Below are positions 15,811 to 23,808 of a DNA stretch of 64,000 nucleotides, in pieces. Position numbers and translations under genes: made by a program. Source of the DNA: Moheibacter lacus (GTDB taxonomy: Bacteria > Bacteroidota > Bacteroidia > Flavobacteriales > Weeksellaceae); contig NZ_JACDZE010000001.1 of the NCBI RefSeq assembly GCF_014042165.1, positions 1 to 64,000 on the forward strand, written 5' to 3'. Below the pieces are notes generated by a model. It saw only the letters and a program-made list of their open reading frames with translations, did not search any database and was not told the origin of the DNA. Every line of letters starts with the position of its first letter. Position 1 is the stretch's first letter.

Positions 15811-17193
15811 ATGTTTTTTCAACACGTATATGATAAAAGTTTAGCTCAAGCGAGCTACTTTATAGGCTGTCAGGCAAAAGGAGAAGCCATTGTAATCGAT
15901 GCACAACGAGATATAGATGTGTATCTGGAAATTGCGAAGCAAAACAATATGAAAATTACCCATATTACAGAAACGCATATCCATGCCGATTTTCTCTGTG
16001 GTTCACGCGAATTAGCAGCAGTGACCGGAGCACAAATGTATCTTTCAGACGAAGGAGGACCAGATTGGGAATACCAGTTTCCGCATCATGCCAAGCTGAA
16101 ACACGGTGACAAAATCAGTGTAGGAAACTTGACATTAGAAGTATTGCACACACCGGGTCATACACCGGAAAGTATCAGCTTTTTGTTGACAGACCATCCG
16201 GCTACAGATAAACCAGTAATGGTATTCACGGGAGATTTTGTTTTTGTTGGAGACATTGGCCGCCCTGATTTATTGGAAAAAGCGGCAGGTTTAGTTGGTA
16301 CACAAGAAAAAGGAGCCAAACAGATGTATGAATCTATACAACGCTTTGCTGAATTGCCTGAATACGTGCAGGTATGGCCAGCACATGGAGCAGGCTCAGC
16401 TTGTGGCAAGGCTTTGGGAGCAGTTCCAAGTTCGACCGTAGGTTACGAAAAAATCCGCAACTGGGCATTTCAATACGAAGATGATGAAGCGGGCTTTGTG
16501 AAATATCTTTTGGAAGGACAACCAGAACCACCAAAATATTTTGCGATGATGAAACACTTGAACAAAGTAAATCGCCCATTATTAGTGGAGGTTCCTAAAC
16601 ACCCAAAATTATCGAAAGAACAGTTTTTGAATGCTTATAACAATGGATTGAAAGTTATCGATGCTCACAATAAAGTAGATTATGCAAAAGGATTTATTCC
16701 GGAAAGTATCAATATACAAGGCAATAATTCTTTCTCTACATGGGCAGGCTGGTTACTGAACTATCAAGAACAATTTGTTTTAGTTGCCGATGATAATCAA
16801 ATCGAAGATTTGACCAGAAAACTGATGCGAATAGGCTTGGATAACATATACGGATACATCTCCAACGTAGAAGACTTGGGATTGGAACTGGAGACAGAAG
16901 ATATCATAGACATAGAAGAATTCAAATCGTACATCGGAAACCCGAATGCTCAAATTGTCGATGTGAGAGGATTGACGGAATATGAAACCTACCATGTAGA
17001 GGGTGCAGACCATGTTTTTGTAGGAACGCTACCAGATCATCTGGATAAATTCAGCAAAGACAAACAAATCGTCATCCATTGCCAAAGTGGAGATAGAGCA
17101 ACAATTGCTCAGTCATTGTTGGCTAAATACGGTTTCAAAAATGTCAAGAACTATTCTGCCGGAATGAAAGAGTGGATGGAAGCAAATAGTTAA
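15811..17193 (+). CDS. Cytosolic persulfide dioxygenase-like MBL-fold protein with two rhodanese domains (type 1)
   Basis: A 460-residue protein without signal peptide, nearly collinear with the exported protein at 8836-10302: both share PPKYFAMMKHLNKV and NQIEDLTRKLMRIG. MBL ligands are His56, His58, Asp60, His117 and His192. The first rhodanese domain lacks the cysteine; the second has Cys424 in CQSGDR. It likely oxidises persulfides to sulfite in the cytosol. It lies 26 bp after the type 2 paralogue and 25 bp before the peroxiredoxin gene. The trio of fusions suggests division of labour by compartment or substrate. Confidence 0.88.
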   Translation: MFFQHVYDKSLAQASYFIGCQAKGEAIVIDAQRDIDVYLEIAKQNNMKITHITETHIHADFLCGSRELAAVTGAQMYLSDEGGPDWEYQFPHHAKLKHGDKISVGNLTLEVLHTPGHTPESISFLLTDHPATDKPVMVFTGDFVFVGDIGRPDLLEKAAGLVGTQEKGAKQMYESIQRFAELPEYVQVWPAHGAGSACGKALGAVPSSTVGYEKIRNWAFQYEDDEAGFVKYLLEGQPEPPKYFAMMKHLNKVNRPLLVEVPKHPKLSKEQFLNAYNNGLKVIDAHNKVDYAKGFIPESINIQGNNSFSTWAGWLLNYQEQFVLVADDNQIEDLTRKLMRIGLDNIYGYISNVEDLGLELETEDIIDIEEFKSYIGNPNAQIVDVRGLTEYETYHVEGADHVFVGTLPDHLDKFSKDKQIVIHCQSGDRATIAQSLLAKYGFKNVKNYSAGMKEWMEANS

Positions 17194-17218
17194 TTTAATA
17201 ATCTTAAAATTTTAAAAA

Positions 17219-17866
17219 ATGGAAAATCAAATAAATACAATGCCAAGAATTGGCGATATGGCACCCGATTTTGAAGCAGTAACTACTACAGGAGTAATCA
17301 AATTTTCGGAATACAACAAAGGAAGCTGGGTGATTTTATTTTCTCATCCTGCCGATTTCACACCGGTTTGTACAACAGAAATGACGGGCTTTGCCAACGA
17401 AAGCGATTTCTTCGAAAAGCACAATACCAAATTGATGGGGTTAAGCATAGACAGCATTCATTCACACATCGCATGGGTAAATGCCGTTGACGAAAAGACA
17501 GGTGTATTGTTCAACTTCCCGATTATTGCAGATTTGGATATGAAAGTAGCCAAATTGTACGGAATGTTGCAACCGGGCGAAAGCGAAACTGCAGCTGTCC
17601 GTGCCGTATTCATCATGGATCCGGCAGGAAAAATCCGTTTGATTATGTATTATCCTTTGAATGTAGGTCGTAATATGGATGAAATTAAACGTTCTTTATT
17701 GGCACTTCAAACATCCGATGAATACAAAGTAGCTATGCCACTCAACTGGCAACCGGGCGACAAAGTAATCGTAGGAGCACCAAAAACATTGGAAGGATTA
17801 AAAGAACGTAAAGCCGATACAACTTTAGAGCAAGTGGATTGGTATCTGGCTAAAAAATCAATTTAA
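17219..17866 (+). CDS. 1-Cys peroxiredoxin (Prx6-like)
   Basis: A 215-residue protein. Cys51 in the motif PVCTTEM is the peroxidatic cysteine; the segment HPADFTPVC and the GRNMDEIKRSLLALQ region match the Prx6 group. No second cysteine is present, so an external thiol must reduce it. It removes peroxides, and some Prx6 enzymes also react with persulfide species. It is likely the third gene of the operon that starts at 14366. Confidence 0.92.
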   Translation: MENQINTMPRIGDMAPDFEAVTTTGVIKFSEYNKGSWVILFSHPADFTPVCTTEMTGFANESDFFEKHNTKLMGLSIDSIHSHIAWVNAVDEKTGVLFNFPIIADLDMKVAKLYGMLQPGESETAAVRAVFIMDPAGKIRLIMYYPLNVGRNMDEIKRSLLALQTSDEYKVAMPLNWQPGDKVIVGAPKTLEGLKERKADTTLEQVDWYLAKKSI

Positions 17867-17937
17867 TCATTAAGAATAAGGAGATTGGCTTTACGTAAAT
17901 TTAAGGTCAGTCTTCTTATCATAAATATTTACATCAT

Positions 17938-18252
17938 ATGTTAGAGTTATTAGACAAACTTTCTAAAGATAAGTTTTTAGATAAAGATTTTCTTTTTTTG
18001 GTTGATGTACGCACTCCTGAAGAATTTAATTCGGGAAGTGTTGACGGTGCCATAAACATACCATTAAGCGTATTGGAACAGGAGTTTTCACAATTTAAAA
18101 ACAAAGAAAATATTATCGTTTTCTGCCGTAGCGGAGCCAGAAGTGGAAACGCAAAATTGATATTGGAACAAAATGGTTTTGAGCGTGTCCTCAACGGAGG
18201 CCCTTGGCAAAATGTACAGCAAGCCTTGGATGAAATATTACAGAAAAAGTAA
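17938..18252 (+). CDS. Single-domain rhodanese
   Basis: A 104-residue protein. The segment VDVRTPEEFNSGSVDGAINIPL and the active-site loop with Cys63 in FCRSGARSG define a rhodanese (thiosulfate or persulfide sulfurtransferase). It is cytosolic, as there is no signal. A 71-bp gap separates it from the peroxiredoxin, and I see no GTAAC-N4-GTTAC module there, so it may be read from upstream. It resembles the membrane-anchored rhodanese encoded next; the two look like a local duplication. Confidence 0.9.
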   Translation: MLELLDKLSKDKFLDKDFLFLVDVRTPEEFNSGSVDGAINIPLSVLEQEFSQFKNKENIIVFCRSGARSGNAKLILEQNGFERVLNGGPWQNVQQALDEILQKK

Positions 18253-18295
18253 ATGACATATCACTTTTTCACTCAACGGTATAAATCCAAAAAAG

Positions 18296-18667
18296 ATGCA
18301 AAAACAAAGTTTCAAATTCATTCTCATTATTATAATCGGAGTAGTTATGTTCGGAATTTTTAAGTTTTTATTTGGTCAGCAAGACAATTCGCAATTAAAA
18401 GAAATAATTGCGGATAACGCTTTTTTAGTTGATGTCCGCACACCATCTGAGTTTGCTTCCGGAAGCGTAAAAGGAGCCGTAAACATTCCGTTGGATAAAA
18501 TTTCGGGACAGCTTCCAAAATTCAAAAACAAAAAACACATCGTTGTATTTTGCAGAAGTGGCAACCGTAGCGGACAAGCAAAGAGTATTTTAGAAAAAAA
18601 CGGTTTTAATAACGTTGTCAATGGCGGAACTTGGAACAATGTACAGAAAGTAATTACAGAGAATTAA
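18296..18667 (+). CDS. Membrane-anchored or periplasmic rhodanese
   Basis: A 123-residue protein: an N-terminal hydrophobic helix (about 8-26) followed by a rhodanese domain with Cys86 in FCRSGNRSG. The anchor suggests the domain faces the periplasm. It shares VDVRTPxEFxSGSVxGAxNIPL with the gene upstream, so the two are duplicates that differ in location. It is 10 bp from the next gene, a YgaP-like membrane protein; in E. coli YgaP a rhodanese domain and such membrane helices are fused. Confidence 0.87.
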   Translation: MQKQSFKFILIIIIGVVMFGIFKFLFGQQDNSQLKEIIADNAFLVDVRTPSEFASGSVKGAVNIPLDKISGQLPKFKNKKHIVVFCRSGNRSGQAKSILEKNGFNNVVNGGTWNNVQKVITEN

Positions 18668-18677
18668 GAACAGACAA

Positions 18678-18926
18678 GTGAAAAACTATTTAAGCAACTG
18701 GAATTTTATGCGGATTATCCGTCTGGTTTTGGGTGTTGTTGTGATTGTCCAAGGTATTCAGGCAAACGAATGGATGTTCGTTGCTTTAGGCGGATTATTT
18801 ACGCTAATGCCTGTATTCAACATCGGCTGTTGCGGTACGGCAGGTTGTAGCACTACTTATAACTCAAGAAAAAACAAAGCTACAGAATACATTACCTATG
18901 AAGAAGTAAAACCAAAACAGTTATGA
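18678..18926 (+). CDS. YgaP/DUF2892-like small membrane protein (GTG start)
   Basis: An 82-residue protein with two hydrophobic helices (about 12-28 and 33-48) after an amphipathic NWNFMRIIRLVLG segment, as in the membrane part of YgaP-like proteins. A cysteine cluster, CCGTAGC, follows at about residues 51-57. GTG at 18678 is preferred over ATG at 18711 because the family normally has residues before the MRIIRL segment. The stop overlaps the next start (ATGA). Function is unknown; the gene order rhodanese then YgaP-like suggests a split version of membrane rhodanese YgaP. Confidence 0.7.
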   Translation: MKNYLSNWNFMRIIRLVLGVVVIVQGIQANEWMFVALGGLFTLMPVFNIGCCGTAGCSTTYNSRKNKATEYITYEEVKPKQL

Positions 18927-19147
18927 ATACATTTATAAGAAAAAACCTTTTAACCATCATAGGAATACCATTAGGTGCCATAGCCGGATTTCTCTATTGG
19001 AAATTTGTCGGCTGCAACACAGGTACTTGTGCTATCACATCAAACCCTATAAACAGTACTTTATATGGTTCCGTAATGGGAGGCTTGGTATTCTCCATCT
19101 TCAAAAAAGATAAAAAAGAAAAAAATGACATTTCAGGAAATAATTAA
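18923..19147 (+). CDS. DUF6132-like small membrane protein
   Basis: A 74-residue protein with two hydrophobic stretches (about 9-27 and 47-62). The linking loop [22 protein letters not shown], with its paired cysteines, matches a small Bacteroidota family (DUF6132 as I recall) often found near thioredoxin and rhodanese genes. It overlaps the gene before by 4 bp and the thioredoxin after by 23 bp, so all three are translationally coupled. No activity is known. Confidence 0.72.
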   Translation: MNTFIRKNLLTIIGIPLGAIAGFLYWKFVGCNTGTCAITSNPINSTLYGSVMGGLVFSIFKKDKKEKNDISGNN

Positions 19148-19418
19148 TCAAGACAAACCCGTGTTAGTCGATTTTTTCGCTACATGGTGTGGACCTTGTA
19201 AAATGCAGGCTCCTATATTAGAAGAACTAAAAGAGCGTATTGGCGATACAGCAAGTATCATCAAAATAGATGTAGATAAGAATCCGCAAGTTTCGGCACA
19301 ATACCAAATACGTAGTGTTCCGACATTGGCTATCTTCAAAAATGGAGAAATCAAATGGAGGCAGTCAGGGGTTTTTCCTGCGAGCGAATTAGAAAGATTG
19401 ATAAAAGAAAATCTATAA
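19125..19418 (+). CDS. Thioredoxin
   Basis: A 97-residue protein with the classic fold and active site WCGPC (Cys22, Cys25). No signal peptide, so cytosolic. It reduces protein disulfides and can release sulfane sulfur from rhodanese or persulfide proteins, which fits its position at the end of the rhodanese, YgaP-like and DUF6132 genes. It overlaps the preceding gene by 23 bp. It is the last gene of the sulfur block. Confidence 0.93.
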   Translation: MTFQEIINQDKPVLVDFFATWCGPCKMQAPILEELKERIGDTASIIKIDVDKNPQVSAQYQIRSVPTLAIFKNGEIKWRQSGVFPASELERLIKENL

Positions 19419-19458
19419 AAAAATATGCTGAAACGGATCTGCTTAAAACCATCATTAT

Positions 19459-19995
19459 ATGAAAATCCACCTCGAAACCGACCGTTTGATCATCCGCGAA
19501 ATTGAATTGACGGATGTCGACGATTTCTTCGAATTGGACGCTGACCCGGAAGTTCATAAATACATCTTGCAAACTCCTGTAAAATCCAAAGATGAAATTG
19601 TAGAAATCATCAAAATGATTCGTCAACAATACCAAGACAACGGCATTGCGCGCTGGGCGGTTACAGATAAAGTTTCAGGAGAAATGTTGGGTTGGTGCGG
19701 GATTAAATATTTCACAGATAAACTCAACGGTCACCAGAATTTCTACGAACATGGTTACCGTTTCAAACAAAAACACTGGAGCAAAGGTTATGCAACCGAG
19801 TCCAGCAAAGCAATTCTGGATTGGGCTTTTGAAAACCTAAACACAGATAAGATTTATGCGATTACCGATTTGGAAAATATAGGTTCTATCCATGTTTTGA
19901 TCAAATTAGGATTTGAATTGAAAGAAGTTTTCCAATATGACGAAAAACTAAAATGCAATTGGTTTGAGTTAGAAAAATATAATCTAAATGCTTAA
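19459..19995 (+). CDS. GNAT family N-acetyltransferase (RimJ/RimL-like)
   Basis: A 178-residue protein. The start IHLETDRLIIREIELTD and the acetyl-CoA-binding region HWSKGYATESSKAILDWAFENL are typical of RimJ/RimL-type acetyltransferases, which modify protein N-termini or small amines; the substrate is unknown. It appears to be the first backbone gene right of the sulfur block. Its ATG overlaps the stop of a short upstream open frame (ATGA at 19459-19462). It converges on the flavin reductase gene with a 4-bp overlap. Confidence 0.85.
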   Translation: MKIHLETDRLIIREIELTDVDDFFELDADPEVHKYILQTPVKSKDEIVEIIKMIRQQYQDNGIARWAVTDKVSGEMLGWCGIKYFTDKLNGHQNFYEHGYRFKQKHWSKGYATESSKAILDWAFENLNTDKIYAITDLENIGSIHVLIKLGFELKEVFQYDEKLKCNWFELEKYNLNA

Positions 19996-20822
19996 TTGAT
20001 TTTCAAAATTTCCCAAGCACCTTCTACATCACCTTCTTTCAATAAATCTTTCGCGTGTTGGTGTGCCAATTCATCGTCTTTAAATTCTGTTCCGAAAACC
20101 GCTTCTACATTTCCAAGCATCGCCAATTCATTTCCGGTAAAAATTTTACTTAGACGAATTGCCTCTGGAAGCGCATCGACTCCAATTCCTTTTGTGACCA
20201 AAGGTTTGGGGATTTCAAAAAGGGAATCACCGTTTGAATGTGTATAATAAGATTCACCCATTCGCCCAACCAAATCGATTAATTTGGTATCGATTTGACC
20301 ACGTTCATTTAAAACCGATTCGTCCACATGGATCATTAAAACTTCACAAACCACAAGGGTTCCGGCTCCACCTCCGTCACCTAAATAAATCAAATCTTTT
20401 ACTTTGCATTCAAAGGAAGCTTTGGATTCTTTGACTCTGGGCGGTTTAACCTTTAAAGAAGGTACTTCCGTAAAACCGGCTTTATGAAATTCGTTTACGC
20501 CTTTGTCATATTCGGTACTGGACAAAGAACTTTGGTGAACGATGTCATAAGAAACGGTGTTGATCACACATTCTCGAACTTGTTCTATATTTTCCAAAGT
20601 ATGTTTGGTTGTGGTATCGCGCACTCTTCTAGATGGAGAAAACACCAAAATCGGCGGATTGGAACTGAATACATTGAAAAAACTGAATGGACTCAAATTC
20701 ACCTTTCCTTCTTTGTCACATGTGCTGACAAGCGCAATGGGTCTAGGCGCAACTGCATTTTGTAAATATTGGATGGATTCGGCTGGTGTGACCTGTGTTG
20801 TATCGATGGTTTTTATGGACAT
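19992..20822 (-). CDS. Flavin reductase-like (DIM6/NTAB) family protein
   Basis: A 276-residue protein. The segment AVAPRPIALVSTCDKEGKVNLSPFSFFNVFSSNPPILVFSPS is the FMN-binding split-barrel signature of flavin reductase-like proteins. Members reduce flavin with NAD(P)H or bind FMN as part of oxygenases. The C-terminal third (about 190-276), with ELAMLGNVEAVFG, is an extension common in Bacteroidota homologues. The substrate is unknown. Confidence 0.85.
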   Translation of the reverse strand: MSIKTIDTTQVTPAESIQYLQNAVAPRPIALVSTCDKEGKVNLSPFSFFNVFSSNPPILVFSPSRRVRDTTTKHTLENIEQVRECVINTVSYDIVHQSSLSSTEYDKGVNEFHKAGFTEVPSLKVKPPRVKESKASFECKVKDLIYLGDGGGAGTLVVCEVLMIHVDESVLNERGQIDTKLIDLVGRMGESYYTHSNGDSLFEIPKPLVTKGIGVDALPEAIRLSKIFTGNELAMLGNVEAVFGTEFKDDELAHQHAKDLLKEGDVEGAWEILKIN

Positions 20823-21134
20823 AAATTTTAATTGAAAATAACAAAGATAAGAATAAAGAATTTCTTGAACCGACTAACCACGAGCCAGAACCATATAGTC
20901 AAATTCACCTAAAGATCAAAACTGAAATGCTTTATTTTACCTCTCCCAAAAATGACAAGCAGTTTCGAACTCTCCAAAGGAGTGGTAAAAAGGAAAATCC
21001 GACGCATTGCTTCAAGAGGATTATATATTAAGGTTTAACACAATTTCAATTTATTTAACAGGATTTTATCAATTGGATTCTATCTTAGGAATAATCGTTG
21101 AAATATTATTTAGCATAAACCAATAAAATTATAA
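20823..21134. other. Intergenic stretch of 312 bp, no recognised gene
   Basis: Between the divergent flavin reductase and CsbD genes. It is AT-rich. A frame without stop runs from about 20826 to 21030 but has no start codon near its beginning and no recognisable family motif. No hairpin, -7 box matching TAnnTTTG or GTAAC palindrome was found. It presumably holds promoters for both flanking genes. Confidence 0.4.
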
Positions 21135-21329
21135 ATGATGAATAAATTAGAATTAGAAGGAAAATGGAACCAAGTAAAAGGTGCTTTCAAACAGAAATAT
21201 GGAGAATGGTTCAAGGATGATGAAAGTATTTTAGAAGGACAATTCGATGAAGTAATTGGTAAAATCCAAGAAAAATCTGGGAAAACCAGAGAGGAAGTTG
21301 AAAAGTTAATTGAAAATTGGAAAGACTAA
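21135..21329 (+). CDS. CsbD family stress protein
   Basis: A 64-residue, charged helical protein. The pattern LEGKWNQVKGAFKQKYGEW, then LEGQFDEVIGKIQEKSGKTREEVEK, is the CsbD signature. These proteins are induced by general stress in many bacteria; the mechanism is unknown. Two adjacent ATG codons (21135, 21138) could both serve as start. A clear terminator follows. Confidence 0.9.
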   Translation: MMNKLELEGKWNQVKGAFKQKYGEWFKDDESILEGQFDEVIGKIQEKSGKTREEVEKLIENWKD

Positions 21330-21356
21330 TCACATATTTCGATTTAGAATGAATTG

Positions 21357-21382
21357 AATGCCCTATTTGGGGCATTTTTTTA
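21357..21382 (+). terminator. Rho-independent terminator after csbD-like gene
   Basis: Stem AATGCCC (21357-21363) pairs with GGGCATT (21370-21376), loop of 6 nt, followed by a run of T. Confidence 0.85.
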
Positions 21383-21412
21383 TTTTACTTTTGTTCCAAT
21401 TGAATTTTGAAA

Positions 21413-22060
21413 ATGAAAAAATTATCGGAAGAATTGATTTTCCCGGATTATGCAGCAACCAATTCCTACGGCATCATCGCTTATGGTGGTGATTTAAGTG
21501 TGGAAAGATTAAAATTGGCTTACTCAAAAGGAATTTTCCCATGGTTCAATGAAAACGAACCGATTCTTTGGTGGTTCCCAAATCCGAGATTTGTATTGTT
21601 TCCTGACGAATTAAAAATTTCAAAATCCATGAGAAAAATTCTGCGAAATGAAGAATTCCAGTTTACAGAGAATAATTGTTTTGAAGAAGTCATTTACAAT
21701 TGCGGTCAAATCAATCGTCCCGGTCAAAAAGGAAGTTGGATCACAAATGAAATGAGGGAAGCATATATCCGACTTCATAAATCAGGAATCGCAAAAAGTG
21801 TAGAAGTTTGGCAAAATGAAGAATTGGTCGGTGGATTTTACGGCATCGAAACAAATGGGATTTTTTGTGGTGAGAGTATGTTTGCAAAAGTTTCAAACGC
21901 CTCCAAATCAGGATTCATATATTTTGTCCAAAAATACGCGGAAAAATATGCCATCATCGATTGTCAAGTTTACACGGAACATTTAGAAAGTTTAGGCGCA
22001 CGTGAAATTTCTTCCGACGAATTCCTCAAGCTATTAAACAAAAAAAGCAACTCGATTTGA
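21413..22060 (+). CDS. aat: Leucyl/phenylalanyl-tRNA--protein transferase
   Basis: A 215-residue enzyme that adds Leu or Phe to N-terminal Arg or Lys of proteins, marking them for ClpAP-type degradation (N-degron pathway). GDLSVERLKLAYSKGIFPWFNENEPILWWFPNPR is the family's hallmark, and GGFYGIETNGIFCGESMF follows. ATG at 21413 is chosen over a TTG two codons upstream. The 3' end forms one arm of a terminator hairpin. Confidence 0.95.
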   Translation: MKKLSEELIFPDYAATNSYGIIAYGGDLSVERLKLAYSKGIFPWFNENEPILWWFPNPRFVLFPDELKISKSMRKILRNEEFQFTENNCFEEVIYNCGQINRPGQKGSWITNEMREAYIRLHKSGIAKSVEVWQNEELVGGFYGIETNGIFCGESMFAKVSNASKSGFIYFVQKYAEKYAIIDCQVYTEHLESLGAREISSDEFLKLLNKKSNSI

Positions 22061-22069
22061 GTTGCTTTT
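22043..22069. terminator. Hairpin terminator overlapping the aat stop codon
   Basis: AAAAGCAACTC (22043-22053) pairs perfectly with GAGTTGCTTTT (22059-22069) around a 5-nt loop. It includes the aat stop (22058-22060) and lies just beyond the 3' end of the tRNA on the other strand. The A and T runs let it serve both directions. Confidence 0.85.
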
Positions 22070-22073
22070 AAGA

Positions 22074-22147
22074 TGGTAGACCCACAGGGATTCGAACCCC
22101 GACAAACGGTACCAAAAACCGGTGTGCTACCGTTACACCATGGGTCT
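22074..22147 (-). tRNA. tRNA-Gln(UUG)
   Basis: Read on the minus strand, a 7-bp acceptor stem AGACCCA/TGGGTCT closes the gene, with discriminator A and an encoded CCA (22074-22076). D arm GTGT/GCAC, anticodon loop TTTTGGT with anticodon TTG at 22113-22115, a 4-nt variable loop, and T arm CGGGG/CCCTG with loop TTCGAAT are all present. The first anticodon-stem pair is a C-U mismatch. Confidence 0.95.
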
Positions 22148-22162
22148 CCGTAATTGCGAGTG

Positions 22163-22193
22163 CAAATATAATCGTTTTTTTATTTCTTCCAAA
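22163..22193 (-). promoter_or_regulatory. Consensus promoter of tRNA-Gln
   Basis: On the minus strand, TTTG (22193-22190) is followed after exactly 19 bp by TATATTTG (22170-22163), a perfect Bacteroidota promoter. The tRNA begins 15 bp downstream at 22147. Confidence 0.85.
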
Positions 22194-22212
22194 AAGAAAA
22201 TTACTTTTTTTC

Positions 22213-23745
22213 TTATTCCCATTCTATTGTTGCTGGCGGCTTTGAGCTGATGTCATAAGCCACTCTGTTGATCCCTTTGACTTCATTGATAATTCGACTC
22301 GAAACCTTATCCAAAAACTCATACGGCAAACGTGACCAAGTCGCTGTCATAAAGTCAATTGTGTTAGCAGAGCGGACTACAGCCGTATACTCATACGTTC
22401 TTTCATCACCCATCACACCAACCGATTTGACCGGTAAAAGCACTACGAAAGCCTGACTCACCTCATCGTACAAATTATTTTTGTACAATTCTTCGATGAA
22501 AATCGCATCGGCTTCCTGCAAAATTCTGACTTTTTCTTCATCCACTTCTCCCAAAACCCTGATTCCCAATCCCGGTCCCGGAAAAGGATGACGGTAAACC
22601 AGTTCTTTTGGGATTCCCAACTTTACGCCTACCTTACGGACTTCGTCTTTGAACAATTCGCGAAGCGGTTCTAACAATTGCAATTTCATTTCTTCCGGCA
22701 ATCCACCGACGTTATGATGCGATTTTATGGTCGCTGAAGGACCTTTTACCGATTGAGATTCAATCACATCCGGATAAATCGTTCCTTGAGCTAGAAAGTT
22801 TGCATCTTCAAACGCCAAAGCTTCTTGATTGAAAACTTCCACAAATTCACGACCGATGATTTTTCTTTTTTCTTCCGGATCTGAAATTCCTTTTAATTTC
22901 GATAAAAATTGTTCACGTGCATCCACCAATTTGATGTTCATATGGAAATGCTTTCCATAATTTTCCATAACTTTTACGCCTTCATCTTTTCTTAAAAGTC
23001 CCGTATCCACAAAAATACAAGTCAATTGATCTCCGATCGCTTTATGGATCAAAACCGCTGCCACAGAAGAATCCACACCACCTGACAATCCGAGAATCAC
23101 CTTTTGATTCCCTACTTTTTCTTTGATGCGCGCTACTTCAACTTCGATGAAATCTGACAAAGCCCAATTTTCTTCCGCTTCGCAAATGTCAAACACAAAA
23201 TTTCGTAACAATTGCGTTCCATATTCGCTATGCGAAACTTCTGGATGAAACTGAACCGCATAAAGCTTTCTGGATTCATCTGCCATCGCTGCGATGACCG
23301 ATTCTGATTTTCCGGAAATTTCAAATCCTTCCGGAACCTGAAAAACCTCATCAAAATGACTCATCCAAACCGTAGAACTTTCCGAAAAACCGTATAGTAA
23401 TTTATTGGAATTCAACACTTTCAATTCCGCTTTTCCATATTCGCCTTTCTGTCCTTTTTTCACTTCTCCACCGAGCAAATGCGCTGTCAACTGCATTCCA
23501 TAACAAATACCCAAAACCGGAATACCCAATTCAAACAATTCTTTCTCCACCAAATGGGCATCTTCTCCAAAAACCGATGAAGGACCGCCAGAAAGAATGA
23601 TTCCTTTCGGCTGATGTTGTTTGATTTCGTCTAATGAAGCATTAAAAGGAAGAATTTCAGCATATACCCCAAATTCCCGTACCCTTCTTGCTATCAATTG
23701 ATTGTATTGCGACCCAAAGTCTAAAATTAGAATTCCGTTTGTCAT
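22213..23745 (-). CDS. guaA: GMP synthase (glutamine-hydrolysing)
   Basis: A 510-residue enzyme that converts XMP to GMP with ATP and glutamine. The class I amidotransferase domain (1-190) has Cys81 in GICYGMQ and the FHPE histidine motif near 167. The ATP pyrophosphatase domain has the P-loop GLSGGVDSS near 220, and the C-terminal dimerisation domain ends KPPATIEWE. Full length. A -7 box TATTTTTG lies at 23768-23761 upstream. Confidence 0.97.
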   Translation of the reverse strand: MTNGILILDFGSQYNQLIARRVREFGVYAEILPFNASLDEIKQHQPKGIILSGGPSSVFGEDAHLVEKELFELGIPVLGICYGMQLTAHLLGGEVKKGQKGEYGKAELKVLNSNKLLYGFSESSTVWMSHFDEVFQVPEGFEISGKSESVIAAMADESRKLYAVQFHPEVSHSEYGTQLLRNFVFDICEAEENWALSDFIEVEVARIKEKVGNQKVILGLSGGVDSSVAAVLIHKAIGDQLTCIFVDTGLLRKDEGVKVMENYGKHFHMNIKLVDAREQFLSKLKGISDPEEKRKIIGREFVEVFNQEALAFEDANFLAQGTIYPDVIESQSVKGPSATIKSHHNVGGLPEEMKLQLLEPLRELFKDEVRKVGVKLGIPKELVYRHPFPGPGLGIRVLGEVDEEKVRILQEADAIFIEELYKNNLYDEVSQAFVVLLPVKSVGVMGDERTYEYTAVVRSANTIDFMTATWSRLPYEFLDKVSSRIINEVKGINRVAYDISSKPPATIEWE

Positions 23746-23760
23746 TTAATGAAGTTTGCG

Positions 23761-23768
23761 CAAAAATA
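23761..23768 (-). promoter_or_regulatory. -7 box upstream of guaA
   Basis: TATTTTTG reads on the minus strand at 23768-23761, 15 bp before the guaA start codon. It matches TAnnTTTG; no TTTG is found at the expected -33 distance. Confidence 0.55.
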
Positions 23769-23808
23769 CGAGTCAATTATGAAATATGTATGATGAATGA
23801 TGAATTAA

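Noticed and set aside
20826-21030. Open frame in the spacer between flavin reductase and CsbD genes
   Set aside because: No start codon near its beginning, no ribosome-binding context and no recognisable motif.
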